Of a DNA stretch of 64,000 nucleotides, positions 17,001 through 26,075 are shown in pieces (positions within the stretch are counted from its first letter, which is position 1; every line of letters begins with the position of its first letter). Origin of the DNA: Sphingobium sp. YR768 (GTDB lineage: Bacteria > Pseudomonadota > Alphaproteobacteria > Sphingomonadales > Sphingomonadaceae); the NCBI RefSeq assembly GCF_900111125.1, contig NZ_FOGE01000021.1, positions 20,186 to 84,185 on the forward strand, given 5' to 3'. A program made the translations under genes and the position numbers. The notes beneath the pieces are model-generated. The model did not search any database. It had not been told where the DNA came from and saw nothing but the letters and a program-made list of their open reading frames with translations.

Positions 17001-20000
17001 ATGGTGGCTTTTCCCGGCCAGTATCCGCTGGTCGGCTGCGGAGAGCAGCGTCACGAGACCCTGATCGGGGCTGGCGAGGCGACCGCCGCCGACCGGGCGC
17101 AGGCGCACCGTCAGATAGGCGCGCGCATCCTGTCGTACCCCCATTTCATAGACCTGCGCGCCCGCATCCGCACCGAAGCGGCTGACGATGACCTGTCGCG
17201 CATTGCCGATATCGGTGAGCCGGATACGGGCATCGACCGCAAAGCTGCCGCCAAGCCGGGTTTCCTTGTCGCCACTGGCGGCCGCCGAGCCACCGCCCGA
17301 AAGCGCCAGCGCGCCGCGTCGATTGAGGACGGCGGCGACATGCAGCCATCGGCGCGGCGCAAGCGCAGGCGTGACCGTGCAACTCGCCTGCGCGCCAAAG
17401 CCCGCGACCAGATCGAAGAAGAGCCCGGTTGCCGTGAAGAAAGGGTTCCCTGCAAATTGCGAATTATAGATGGTGGTGGTCCAGCGCGCCCGGTTCGTCA
17501 GGCGGAAGTCGCGCTCGCGCCGCGACAGCGGGAAGAGAACGACAAGGCCAGGCTCGGCGCCGCTGAGCGGACGCAGGAAGGTTTCGCCAATCTCCTGCGC
17601 CGAACAGGCCCGGTTCCAGGCGGCGAATTCGTTGGGATCGAACTCGAAAAATTCATTGTCGGCCGGATTGGCGATTGTGTAGGCAGTGGCGGCGATGTCG
17701 GGTTGCTTGAGGTCGTCGCGCCGGGTGGCTTCGACCCCGTCAATATAGAGAATGGCGGTACTGCCGTCGCGCACCAGCGTCACCAGCGCCCATCGCCCTG
17801 CCGCTATATCGACCGGCGCCTGCATGTCCTGACCGAGAGCGGTAAAGCCCAGTCGCCAGCTGCCTGCCCCCTCGGCGACGATGATGCTGAGACATTCCTC
17901 GTCCCCGCTTCCCGATGCGTCCTGACGCTTCCAGAACCATTTGCTGCCCCCCGCGAGGAGAGAGGGGCGCAGATAGAGCTGCACCGTATAGCGGCCCTCC
18001 CGCACGAGCCGATCTTCCGCCTCCGGCACGGGCACCGTCGCTTCACTGACCGTGAAGGCGACCTGCGCGAAGAAACGGGGCGTCTCGACCGGCGCATAGG
18101 CAAGGCCGTAGGAAAGATCGTCATGGCCTGCGGAGAAATGCAGCAGGCTCTGCAGCGTTTCCTCATCATTGTTGACAGCACGCCGCGATTCAGCCGGGCG
18201 GACCCAGCCTTCGATCGTGACGGCACCAGCGATTTCGTAGACATTGGGCGCGGGCACCAGCCTGTCGAGATCGACGGACAAGGCCGCCTTGCCATCAAAG
18301 GATTGCGAGTAGCGCGGCACATCGCGCAGCCATCCCCCATCCCTGCCCGGCATGGCCAGCAGGATGGTGCCCGGCGTACCGCCCGGATCGACGACCGCCG
18401 GATAACCAGACGTCGGCGCGGTCATCGACTGGACCGAAATGATCGCCGAGGGAAAAACGCCATCTTCATCGACCCGCGGAGGCGAGACACCCTGAAGCGC
18501 TGCCGCTGGCAGATCGAATTTTTCGGGCAGTATCCCGCCGCCGCCCTCGCGGAAGGCAGCGATCAGCGCGGTCACATAGCGCAGGTCCGACTCGCTATCG
18601 ACCGTCACCTTGTCGCCATTCAGCAGCAGGCCCTGCGTCCGGTCCAGGAAGACGAGTTGCGCCAGAACGGCCTTCTGCTCGGCAGAACCGCCCGCCTGCA
18701 AGGCCGCGATGAAACCGGAGGCATCGCGCGGCACATCCGCCCAGCTGGCATCGAGCGTCTTGTCGGCAAGGGTCAGGGTCGCCGCGAAATCGACGCGCTG
18801 CGCATTGATGCCCGCCGTCAGCGTGAACACGGCCTTTTGCACGACAGGCGCGCCGTCGACCATATTGGGGGCGAGCAGGAAGAGGTTGTTGCTGCCGGCC
18901 GGCAGGGCCCAGGCAGGCGTCGACGCCTTGCCCGGCGCATAGACGGCGTCTGCCAAGCGCCCGCGCAGAAGATCGATAATCGTATCGGCAAGAGCGGGAA
19001 CCGGGCCGAAGGCGGCCCTGATCGAAGCCCCTTTGCCATTGGCGAATTCGAGCGTCAGCGCGATCGCCTTTCCATCTCCGTTAGCTGCCACCCGTTTCAG
19101 AGGAAAATCGCCATCCAGAGTGCTCACGAAGCGGAGTGCTGGCGAGGAGGCAGAGGCACCGAGTGGGAGATAGGCCTGAAAGCGGGTTCCTGCATAATCG
19201 TAGAAACAGGCGCGGCCTTCGCTGATGCGCGGATCGGAAGGATCGGTAACGGCCTGCCCGTTGACGATCGCGCTGAAGGTCTCAAGCCGCCTCGGCACGC
19301 CGCTCCATTTCTCCTGCGCCGCATCCTTCACGCGCACGAAAGCCCGCAACTGGCTTGCCTCGATCGTCGGCCCGGCGTCCGGGCCGGAGAAGAGGCAATC
19401 CATCACAGTCTCGCTGGTACCGGGCGAAAGGGTGATGCCGGTAAAACTATTATAAGCGCCGGTCTGGCGGGTGATGAAGGCAATGCCGCCTGTCTCGACC
19501 GGGCTCGCGCCCGAATCATAGGCGCTCCAATGGCCGGTGAAGAACGCGCGTTGGGCAAGGCCCGAACGGCGCGCGACGGTCAATTTCTCGTCACTGCCCG
19601 GATAATAGAGATGGATCGGCCCGTCGCCTGTCGGAAGCACCGTCGGGCGGGCATCCTTGCGCACCGGCCCGAAGCCGGGGAAAATGTCCGACGGTTTGAG
19701 ATAGCCGACGCTCAGGCCGCGATTGGCTGCATCGATCTGGTTGATCGGTTGATCGGGCCGGGCCATGGGCGCGGTGCCGGGATTCCAGACGGCGCCCACC
19801 ATCACGGCATCATGCTTGTTGCCGGACAGGTCGGCGATCAGCGTGCCGGTCCCGCCATCCATGGGCCAATAGGCCGCAAGCCCTTCCAGCCCCGCCGGGT
19901 TTTCAAGCGGTGCGATGATGTTCGCGCGGATTTCCGCTTCGCTGAGCGCCCGCGACCAGAGGCGAAGCTCCGTGAGCTGGCCCACAAAGCCGCCGGATGC

Positions 20001-21437
20001 GTGCCCGATCCGGTCGATCGGACCAGCCGGCGCCGCGCCCGGCGTGCCGCTGGTAAGGAGCGGCACGGCCGCGCCATTGAGGAAGATGGCAATGTTGGTG
20101 CCGTCACAGGTGGCGCTGATATTGCTCCAGCCGCCATAAGAGAGGATATTCTCGGACGTCGTGGCGCTGACCACCGCCTCCCCGGTCCCATAGCGCACCC
20201 GAACGCGGAACTGGTCGACGATTTCCAGGGTCAGCCCGCTCTTCTCGGGCGTATCATCCGTGGAATGGGACAGGATGATGCGGGGCTGGCCCGCCTGCTC
20301 GGCCGTCACCGGGCCATTTTGCGGGCATATCCATGCCTGGACCGTGAAGAGGGCAGTCGGCGGAACCGGCTCTGCGATGCTGGCCGACGACGGCAGGGCG
20401 AAATCGACGCTCAGGGCATCGGGGCCCGTATCTCCTGCCAGGATCGGCTGGTTCTCCCCCCCGTCGAAGGCGATACCGCCGCTGCCATCCACCTCGAAAT
20501 CGAACGTCAGGAGACGGGCCGACCCGCTCTCCCCCCCGGCTGGGATAGCGGGACAGGCCAGCATGACACGATTGGCGGTGCGCATCTGCACGGCCGCGCC
20601 GCTCTGATCGACCATCGGTTCGAGCCGCTGGTAGAGAGAGGCAGCGACATGTCCGGTGAGGCTGAGCGGTGTCGGATCGCCCTCCCCTTCAAGCTTCGGC
20701 GCGATGCTGCTGACCGGCAGGACCATGCCCTGCCCATCCCGTTCCACCGCGCCAAGATCGAACCATCCATCCTCCAGCCGGGGAATGGCATAGCCGAGCA
20801 GTTCGCCGCCATCCTTGCTTCGTGCGAAGATCCGCCACTGAAGCCGGCCGGGTTCGCTGGCGGGCAGCAGCAGCGCAGTAAAGCCAAGAGTCAGATCCAG
20901 CGCATCCGGGCCGGGCGCCAGCGACAGATAGCGGCGCGGATCGAGAAAAGCCGTCCCGTCGGGGTCGCGATAGGCGGAGATATCATTGGCCGAAGCCGGC
21001 AGGTCGGGACTGGCGCTGCGCCGGAACCGCACTTCCCAATCCGGCACCAGGCCAAAGCCGCGTCCGTCGCGCGCATTGGCGTCGACCGTTTCGACCAGCA
21101 GGAAGCGCTCGACGAGCAGGCTATGGCCATCCGCCCGGAAGATATAGATATGGGTTTCGTCCGACACGACCTGTGTCGGGCCGCTCGCCTCCGCCACGTC
21201 AAGAAGGCGCAGCACGCTGAACCCTGCCAGGCTCGTCTGCCGGTCGCTGTTGCTGGGCAGCGGCGCAAAGCCCTGCCAGCCCAGACCGTCGTCGGTCATG
21301 TCGGGATTGAGCGCCAATATGTTGTAGACGATGGCGCGGGCTTCGACGCCGCTTTCCGGATCGGTTTCGATGCGCTCGGCGATGAGGACGCCCCGTCCCT
21401 GATGGCGGACGGTGGTCGGGTTGACATAGCGGATCAT
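14049..21437 (-). CDS. Giant multidomain protein with several LamG/ConA-like domains
   Basis: 2,462 aa from the ATG at 21437, chosen for the GAGAGGGAAT ribosome site; an upstream in-frame start would overlap the preceding gene. There is no signal peptide or membrane helix. Visible architecture: N-terminal beta-rich region (1-340); LamG/ConA-like domain at about 345-555 with the typical WSNISATCDGTNIAIFLNG, QLTELRLWSRALSEAEI and LAAYWPMDGGTG signatures; unassigned 600-1000; a second ConA-like domain at about 1045-1300; part of a third at about 1390-1645 interrupted by a divergent InlB B-repeat-like segment (1528-1590, YYRAGDIVTI...FTMPGGDAFV); a fourth at about 1690-1800 (DVDELRLWSGQRSREQI). 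Ser/Thr-alternating beta segments lie at about 1945-2040 and 2195-2265, with a helical C-terminus. The operon partner is a triple tail-collar protein. Likely a ligand-binding or toxin-like structural protein; function unknown. Confidence 0.85.
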   Translation of the reverse strand: MIRYVNPTTVRHQGRGVLIAERIETDPESGVEARAIVYNILALNPDMTDDGLGWQGFAPLPSNSDRQTSLAGFSVLRLLDVAEASGPTQVVSDETHIYIFRADGHSLLVERFLLVETVDANARDGRGFGLVPDWEVRFRRSASPDLPASANDISAYRDPDGTAFLDPRRYLSLAPGPDALDLTLGFTALLLPASEPGRLQWRIFARSKDGGELLGYAIPRLEDGWFDLGAVERDGQGMVLPVSSIAPKLEGEGDPTPLSLTGHVAASLYQRLEPMVDQSGAAVQMRTANRVMLACPAIPAGGESGSARLLTFDFEVDGSGGIAFDGGENQPILAGDTGPDALSVDFALPSSASIAEPVPPTALFTVQAWICPQNGPVTAEQAGQPRIILSHSTDDTPEKSGLTLEIVDQFRVRVRYGTGEAVVSATTSENILSYGGWSNISATCDGTNIAIFLNGAAVPLLTSGTPGAAPAGPIDRIGHASGGFVGQLTELRLWSRALSEAEIRANIIAPLENPAGLEGLAAYWPMDGGTGTLIADLSGNKHDAVMVGAVWNPGTAPMARPDQPINQIDAANRGLSVGYLKPSDIFPGFGPVRKDARPTVLPTGDGPIHLYYPGSDEKLTVARRSGLAQRAFFTGHWSAYDSGASPVETGGIAFITRQTGAYNSFTGITLSPGTSETVMDCLFSGPDAGPTIEASQLRAFVRVKDAAQEKWSGVPRRLETFSAIVNGQAVTDPSDPRISEGRACFYDYAGTRFQAYLPLGASASSPALRFVSTLDGDFPLKRVAANGDGKAIALTLEFANGKGASIRAAFGPVPALADTIIDLLRGRLADAVYAPGKASTPAWALPAGSNNLFLLAPNMVDGAPVVQKAVFTLTAGINAQRVDFAATLTLADKTLDASWADVPRDASGFIAALQAGGSAEQKAVLAQLVFLDRTQGLLLNGDKVTVDSESDLRYVTALIAAFREGGGGILPEKFDLPAAALQGVSPPRVDEDGVFPSAIISVQSMTAPTSGYPAVVDPGGTPGTILLAMPGRDGGWLRDVPRYSQSFDGKAALSVDLDRLVPAPNVYEIAGAVTIEGWVRPAESRRAVNNDEETLQSLLHFSAGHDDLSYGLAYAPVETPRFFAQVAFTVSEATVPVPEAEDRLVREGRYTVQLYLRPSLLAGGSKWFWKRQDASGSGDEECLSIIVAEGAGSWRLGFTALGQDMQAPVDIAAGRWALVTLVRDGSTAILYIDGVEATRRDDLKQPDIAATAYTIANPADNEFFEFDPNEFAAWNRACSAQEIGETFLRPLSGAEPGLVVLFPLSRRERDFRLTNRARWTTTIYNSQFAGNPFFTATGLFFDLVAGFGAQASCTVTPALAPRRWLHVAAVLNRRGALALSGGGSAAASGDKETRLGGSFAVDARIRLTDIGNARQVIVSRFGADAGAQVYEMGVRQDARAYLTVRLRPVGGGRLASPDQGLVTLLSAADQRILAGKSHHIAATASLMTVNDSVSRRDVTVLAGDVYVDGIGNGVISPPSDPDLGAYRLISVMGGSGSGYYRAGDIVTIKAYDPAHFDRWFGNLAGITVANNPEAQFTMPGGDAFVDRILAASAFIDPVEFAAPTTPTRAGLSGNGSAADGWLSGQISDLRQWSEALSAAQVDEIATQPGATPFDDKLISWWPFLEQSGRLAKDNVGDNDLTLTSSTLWAWFDGAGTTIYVNGQPIPSAGLAEAPLAQTPRQMRIGGVLDETSTALTALLQGDVDELRLWSGQRSREQIANNMSAYLTGAEAGLMGYWRFDAGSGDLVADRTIHRGDAHYLDAAGAPVPINWSSAAAPVGFDAPIVNDALDTRPSPEAVTLAQGAATISVFEYGDTIRLFDGTSAGVLKRSYVYDGISGMNDDTGYKVGDLERIYIGQVQTDPTVVGFIEGAPPLPSENLTRPLTSPSDVDSYAGIASVTLTDEWGEAMSASSGSEATQKTSFSLSVGGAGSLEKDEVIGIPPIQSAIQSTQFKLELGAQVTGSFESTSSAERAITASAERSITQALANGGEWERKDPEGGYFLESGERRFIPGNVGSALVKSQVADLYALKIPSSGALVSLTAEPNPDIPVDVNIIRFPIDPSYQLAGSLDGRIGLQQAPMTQTSYFNPREAYTLKRDIERQRQRLAAYFTQTNLQAQLGKGADLAPVIAANPLFSPDLAIPTRDMVNTYVWSADGGIYSESEGYSTELTESYSLGQSSEIGVGFKFNLFFTIFGIGVTIEGEVNHSFATAYTTTKSFARNRGLKLEVEAEPDPFPYMFKDDEFVPEPVPGKVDGYRFMTFFLANRADNASALFDKVIDQNWLLHSQDPNAAALREASTRSSDTAPWRILHRVTYVSRIPPRFQAVPPLTNQIALPEAPNQAQNAVFLALVRAKLPKIGNASAAEISAAVQVVLYQDLLALLPWWKAYLEAAQIANSPEQQVLARTNAQMIAYAISVIGTGA

Positions 21438-21498
21438 GGCATTCCCTCTCGATAGGATGGGATCGGGCGCCTGCCGGCAAAGGCAGGCGCGCGCAGGT

Positions 21499-23121
21499 TC
21501 AGGCCGCGCGGACCTTGATGAGATGCTGGATGTAAAGATTGACCGGACGGCTTTCCTGGTCGCCACCTGCAACGTCGAGCGTCTTGTCGCCGTCGAGCTT
21601 CATGAGCCGTGTGCCGGTCCCATAGTCGATAATGTCGCTGCGGCTGTCGCCGGGCCAATTGGCAAGGGTGAGGGCGAAGCCCGCGCGCGGCGCGCCTGTA
21701 CTATTGGTCTGGGTAGCGCCCGCCTTCCCGTCTGGCGCGCCGCGCGGACGGGGGTAGACAATATCGGCAGCCCCGGCCCCGCGCAGGATTCGACCGCGAA
21801 GATCGGGAAGACAGAAACTGGTCTTGCCGTCGCCGCCAAAGGCCGTCCCGATGATCTTGAAGAGCGGGGCATATTCGTTGATCAGCAGGGTCTGGCCCTG
21901 GCAGGGTTGCCAGCAGCTCAGCTCCTCGATCGTCCCGGCGAGCAGGATCGCCCCCAGCGGGATTTCGTCGCCGGGCTTCGATCCGCTGGGCGAGGACTGA
22001 AACCGGCAATACCAGTGCACGAGGAAAGTCTCCGGCCGCGTTTCCGTGTCGCCACCGCTACTGCCGAATGTCGTGCTGCCGGACCCGAACGACGACGCAT
22101 TGGCCACACCTGCCTGATAGCCTTTGGTGGAAGAAAAGGGATAGGAGTTGATCGAAGCCTTGAAGCTCTTGTCGCCGCGCGGCATCGCCGTCGCCCAATC
22201 CTGATAGGAACCGGGCCGGTTCCCCTCATTCCCCTGAAGGGCAAGATCGGGGCGCGGCGTCATACGCTTGTCCCGATCGGGATCGCTGCCATTGCCCTGT
22301 CGGTCGCCGGCTACGCCACGGATGAAGAGGCCGCGCAGATCCGGCACCGCGAAATGGCTGACGGCGCCGGCATCATTCAGCTTTCCGCCATGGATAGTCT
22401 CGACGACCTTGTAGAGGGGATAGAAGCTGCTGCCGTCCGCGGAGACGAAGGTCTGCCCGTTGCAATAGCGCCAATAATCATCAAGCAGCCCCTTGAGAGC
22501 AAGGTCGATGCCGTCAGCCTTCGAATCCTGATCATAGGGCAAGGCTAGTCCGCTACCGAGCGGGAGCTGGCCCCGCTTTCTGTCCGTGGAAATGTTCGGC
22601 CTTGCCTTGATGATAAAGAGACCGTTGAAGTTGACCGGCCGGCTTTCGGCATCGCCGCCACCCAGTGCGACCATGGAAGCGTCGGCGCTCTTGATGCGCG
22701 TGGAATCGCTGCACCCGTCATGGGTCTTGTTGCCGCCAAAGTCGAACCTGCCCGACAGCTTGAAGCCGCCACCTGTCGGCGAGGCCGTGGCGTCGAGTTG
22801 CAGGCTGCCGACATTGTCACCGCTGCCGCCCGTTCCGTTGGGGCCCGAAGCCGTGCGTGTCGCAACGTCCTTGTCGCGCCCGGCACCGGCGTCGGGCGAT
22901 CGGGCGAAGAGGCCGCGAAGGTCCGGCAGGCAGAAATCCACATCCGATGTCGTGCCGAACGCCGTACCGATCGCCGCAAAAAGATCGGCCCACGCTTCTC
23001 TGGCCAATATCGCCCCATCGCATGGCAACCAGCCATCAGCCCTGGCAACATCAAGATCCTGCCCGAAATAAGGTGCAATGGCGCCGACCGGCGCGTCTGC
23101 TTTCATGTCCACTATGGCCAT
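21499..23121 (-). CDS. Protein with three phage tail-collar modules
   Basis: 540 aa. It contains three consecutive copies of a phage tail-collar/short tail-fibre unit. Each has a W/C-rich start (GWLPCDGAIL; YWRYCNGQTF; CWQPCQGQTL), a PDLRG motif (PDLRGLFARS; PDLRGLFIRG; PDLRGRILRG) and an end motif GGDxExRP (GGGDAESRPVN; GGDTETRPE; GGDQESRPVN). Phage collar proteins form trimeric fibres that bind receptors; single-module bacterial homologues are often called microcystin-dependent proteins. Three modules in one chain could fold as a pseudo-trimer. A GGGAG ribosome site precedes the start, there is no signal peptide, and the gene lies 61 bp before the giant gene. No phage head, terminase or integrase gene is nearby. 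Confidence 0.88.
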   Translation of the reverse strand: MAIVDMKADAPVGAIAPYFGQDLDVARADGWLPCDGAILAREAWADLFAAIGTAFGTTSDVDFCLPDLRGLFARSPDAGAGRDKDVATRTASGPNGTGGSGDNVGSLQLDATASPTGGGFKLSGRFDFGGNKTHDGCSDSTRIKSADASMVALGGGDAESRPVNFNGLFIIKARPNISTDRKRGQLPLGSGLALPYDQDSKADGIDLALKGLLDDYWRYCNGQTFVSADGSSFYPLYKVVETIHGGKLNDAGAVSHFAVPDLRGLFIRGVAGDRQGNGSDPDRDKRMTPRPDLALQGNEGNRPGSYQDWATAMPRGDKSFKASINSYPFSSTKGYQAGVANASSFGSGSTTFGSSGGDTETRPETFLVHWYCRFQSSPSGSKPGDEIPLGAILLAGTIEELSCWQPCQGQTLLINEYAPLFKIIGTAFGGDGKTSFCLPDLRGRILRGAGAADIVYPRPRGAPDGKAGATQTNSTGAPRAGFALTLANWPGDSRSDIIDYGTGTRLMKLDGDKTLDVAGGDQESRPVNLYIQHLIKVRAA

Positions 23122-23199
23122 GGTCTGCTCCCAGGAAAAATGCGCAAAAAAGGCTCCGGCGAGAACCGGATCGGAAAAGAAGCGACGATGTCGCGAAAA

Positions 23200-23799
23200 T
23201 CAGGCGGCGCGGATGAGCGTCAGCAGATGCGCGCGCAGCCAGTCGTCCGCGCCCCCGCCGGGAAACAGCTCCAGATAATGAAAGGCCGCACCGGCGCCGG
23301 CCTCATAGCCGTTCGGGTCCAGCGCGTCATAGACGCTGCTACAGCCCGCTGCTGCCCGATCGCTGGCATGAAGGCTATGGTCGAGCACGGCCTGCCGGAC
23401 GGCGGCGCGCAGCGGTTCAACCGAGCGGGCATTATTTGTCCCGGCAAGATATTGCGCCTGCGCAGCCAAAGCAGCGGTCAGGCGAATGTCGCTGAGCGTC
23501 CCCTCAAATGCCAGCCGTTTGACGACCTCCTGCGCAACGAGGAGGGCAAATCGCTGCATCATCTCCATCGGAAGAACGCCGGGCTGACGCGCGAGCCAGA
23601 GTTGGCGAAGGAATTTCGTGCGGGCGCTGAACAACTCCTCGATCCGGAAGCTGCGCGCGCCGGGGACCGGGTCGCCTTGCGCATCGGGGTCGACCTCATG
23701 CGATTGCGTGAAGGCGACAAGCGCGGTGGGACTGTAAATCTTCAATGCGCCCAGGCGCCTGAAGTCATCGATCGAAAGTAACTTGTCGGCGATTTTCAT
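23200..23799 (-). CDS. Unknown protein, first gene of the tail-collar/LamG cassette
   Basis: 199 aa from the ATG at 23799, placed after a strong AGGAGG ribosome site; a GTG two codons upstream is less likely. Not recognised. It appears mostly alpha-helical, with a basic segment around residues 50-70 (ARTKFLRQLWLARQPG), an Ala-rich middle and a C-terminal HYLELFPGGGADDWLRAHL motif. No signal peptide or membrane segment. It ends 78 bp before the tail-collar gene, so the three genes probably form one transcript from the AT-rich region upstream. It could be a chaperone, adaptor or regulator for the two large proteins; nothing in the sequence decides this. Confidence 0.7.
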   Translation of the reverse strand: MKIADKLLSIDDFRRLGALKIYSPTALVAFTQSHEVDPDAQGDPVPGARSFRIEELFSARTKFLRQLWLARQPGVLPMEMMQRFALLVAQEVVKRLAFEGTLSDIRLTAALAAQAQYLAGTNNARSVEPLRAAVRQAVLDHSLHASDRAAAGCSSVYDALDPNGYEAGAGAAFHYLELFPGGGADDWLRAHLLTLIRAA

Positions 23800-24324
23800 A
23801 TCCACCTCCTCATTCTATAACGATCAGAATTTGTTGTTAAATAATCGTCCAAATTATCCAAAATATACAATCCATATTTCTGGATCATATTCAGATTTAT
23901 TCAGTTTTCTTGAAAACGATTCTCTTTAACAACGAATATTTCTGCATATCAATTCAATGAGAGTCCAGAATATTTATCACTGTAATTTCATTAACCATTA
24001 AATTAAACAGTGTTGACCGCAGACAATTTCATTGATTATTGCAAATTTATCACGCTTGAGGCCGAACCGCTGATCTGAGGCGGGAGCGAACGGGGCATGC
24101 CCGTGCGAATGATGGCAGGGCCAGCTTCAACGGGCGCTGAGCGCGCACCATCCCAAGGCCCGTTGCACCGCATTGGGGCTACGGGTTGAACGGAGGGATT
24201 TCAGGCGTCTGATCGACCGCATCAGGGGCGGCATGACCAGCAAGCTTCAGCCCTTGCAATATGAGGCGCTGCCAGATGACAGTCGCTGGGCATCCGCCAG
24301 TCGACCGCGGGCCCGAAAGCCTTT
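23800..24324. other. Intergenic region, AT-rich in its first 260 bases
   Basis: From about 23806 to 24060 the sequence is strikingly AT-rich (for example TTGTTGTTAAATAATC, AAAATATACAATCC) against the GC-rich surroundings; it probably holds the promoter of the tail-collar/LamG cassette or marks the edge of acquired DNA. From 24060 to 24324 composition returns to normal. I see no convincing gene, RNA or repeat there; the short + strand frame at 24173-24355 has no recognisable product. Confidence 0.5.
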
Positions 24325-26010
24325 TTACCTGCCCTCTGCCAACGACCCGATATAGGCCGCAATCGCATCCGCCTGATCATTCGTCAGCGATGCGCCACCA
24401 GCTGGCGGCATGGGCGCCGGGAAGCGTTTGGGCCGGGCCACCCCCTTGACGATAGTGGCGCGAATATCGGCCACGCTACCATTGCCCCACAGCCATTGCC
24501 GGTCGGCAAGGTTCGGGCCGACGGGCGTCCCCTCCCCTGCCGAGCCATGACAGCCGGCGCAAGGCGCACCGGCAATCTCCCCTGCATAGAGGCGGCGGCC
24601 CAGCGCGATCTTTGCGGAGTCGGCCTTAGCCTGCCCTTCGCTTTTTCCCTCGCTGGCCAAAACCTGTCCTGCTTCTGCCGCCTTGGCCGCGATCAGGGCC
24701 GCTGCCTTGTCGCCCCGATAGCGGATACGCCAGATACGCCCCTGCTTGTCGTCCGAGACATAGAGCGATCCATCCGGCCCGATCGCCAGGCCGGTCGGCC
24801 GATAATTCGCCTTGCCGCTGGCGCGCTCCGGTCCGGCGAAACCATCCGCGAACAATATATATTTTCCAGAAGCGCGGCCATTTTCCATCGGCTGGAAGAT
24901 GATGTTGAAGCCTTGTTGCGGTCCCGGCGCCCGGTTCCATGAGCCATGGAAGGCGATGAAGGCGCCATCCCGATAGCGGGTCGGGAACAGCGTTCCTGTA
25001 TAGAATGCGACAGCGTTGGGCGCCCAGTGGGCGGGGAAGGCGGCGACCGGCCCGCGCCGCGCCGCGCAAACACCGACCGCCGTTCCACCATCGCCACCAT
25101 ATTCGGGGGCCAGCACCAGACGCCGGGCGGCGGGGTCATAATAGCATTCCGGCCATCCATAATCGGCGCCCGCAGCGACTTCGATCAACTCCTCTGCCGG
25201 CAGTTCCTGCCCTTGCTTCGCCGAATAGAGATGGCTCCAATTTTCGTGCAGTTGATCGCGCCCATGCTGGGTCGCGAACAGCCGCCCAGCGCCATCGACC
25301 GTAAGGCCGACGGCATTGCGGATACCCGACGCGAAACGCGCGGCAGGGCCAAAGCGCTGTCCCGTGCCAGCAGCATCGAAGCGCCAGATGCCAGCGCGCA
25401 GCGCCTTTTCGGTACAGGGCGTCTGGCCCGACGATCCGCTCTGTCGATTGTCGACCTGGCAGGCGTTGGTGGCGCTGCCGCTGTTGACGAACAGGCTGCC
25501 ATCGGCGCGTAGCGCGATGCTGTGGCTGTCATGATCGCCACCGCTGGGCAATCCGACGACCACGTGATCGGCCGCACCCATGGGCCTGTGCGTGGTCCCA
25601 TCCAGCCGGTAACGCAGGATATGATCGCCATTCTCCAGAAACAGCCTGTCATGATCGAGCGCAATGCCGGTGCCGCCGGTCTGGCCGGAGAAGGGGCGCT
25701 CGATATGATCGGCACGGCCATCCCCATCCCGGTCCTGTAACAGGATCAGGCCGGACACTATATGACCATCCTCCCGATCGGGTGCGCTATTGGCATAGAG
25801 GGTGCCGTCGGCCCCAGCCACAATGTGACGGACATGCCCAAGCTTGTCCGCGAAAATCTCGGCACAGAAGCCGGGCGGCAGCGTCAATCCGTCGGAGGGA
25901 CTGGCGCAGCCCGCATCGGCCTGATCGGTGGGCGCCGAATGACCGGAGCAGCCAGCCGCGAAGGCAAGCAGGCTCAGGGCGCCGGTTGGGAGTAGGCCTT
26001 TGAGCGTCAT
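24325..26010 (-). CDS. PQQ-type sugar dehydrogenase (sorbosone dehydrogenase-like) fused to cytochrome c, lipoprotein
   Basis: 561 aa. The lipoprotein signal peptide has a lipobox ending AFAAGC, with Cys21 as lipidation site. Residues about 40-455 form a six-bladed beta-propeller of the soluble glucose/sorbosone dehydrogenase type (LPPGFCAEIFA, DHDSHSIALRADGSLFVNSG, DYGWPECYYDP, AFYTGTLFPTRYRDGAFIAFHGSWNR). A C-terminal mono-haem cytochrome c domain has CAGCH (Cys484, Cys487, His488) and probable axial Met534 (APMPP). It would oxidise an aldose in the periplasm and pass electrons to its own haem. It shares a 17-base upstream motif with the sugar-locus TonB receptor, suggesting co-regulation. 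Sugar specificity is not readable. Confidence 0.88.
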   Translation of the reverse strand: MTLKGLLPTGALSLLAFAAGCSGHSAPTDQADAGCASPSDGLTLPPGFCAEIFADKLGHVRHIVAGADGTLYANSAPDREDGHIVSGLILLQDRDGDGRADHIERPFSGQTGGTGIALDHDRLFLENGDHILRYRLDGTTHRPMGAADHVVVGLPSGGDHDSHSIALRADGSLFVNSGSATNACQVDNRQSGSSGQTPCTEKALRAGIWRFDAAGTGQRFGPAARFASGIRNAVGLTVDGAGRLFATQHGRDQLHENWSHLYSAKQGQELPAEELIEVAAGADYGWPECYYDPAARRLVLAPEYGGDGGTAVGVCAARRGPVAAFPAHWAPNAVAFYTGTLFPTRYRDGAFIAFHGSWNRAPGPQQGFNIIFQPMENGRASGKYILFADGFAGPERASGKANYRPTGLAIGPDGSLYVSDDKQGRIWRIRYRGDKAAALIAAKAAEAGQVLASEGKSEGQAKADSAKIALGRRLYAGEIAGAPCAGCHGSAGEGTPVGPNLADRQWLWGNGSVADIRATIVKGVARPKRFPAPMPPAGGASLTNDQADAIAAYIGSLAEGR

Positions 26011-26075
26011 GCAAATCCCGTTCCGCTAAAGTTGGGCGCGAAGGCAGGCTTGCCGCCGGGTTGCTGACGGCCCTA

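Noticed and set aside
16713..21455. A 1,580-codon open frame on the + strand, antisense to the giant gene
   Set aside because: No recognisable domain, no ribosome site, composition dominated by Arg, Gly and Ala as expected from the mirror of a GC-rich coding frame. The minus-strand frame has clear LamG motifs.
14049..23799. A prophage or phage remnant, suggested by the tail-collar modules
   Set aside because: No integrase, terminase, capsid, portal, tape-measure or lysis genes and no attachment repeats are seen. Collar domains also occur in non-phage bacterial proteins.
24173..24355. A 60-codon + strand gene before the PQQ dehydrogenase stop
   Set aside because: It overlaps the 3' end of the dehydrogenase gene, has no clear ribosome site and no recognisable product.
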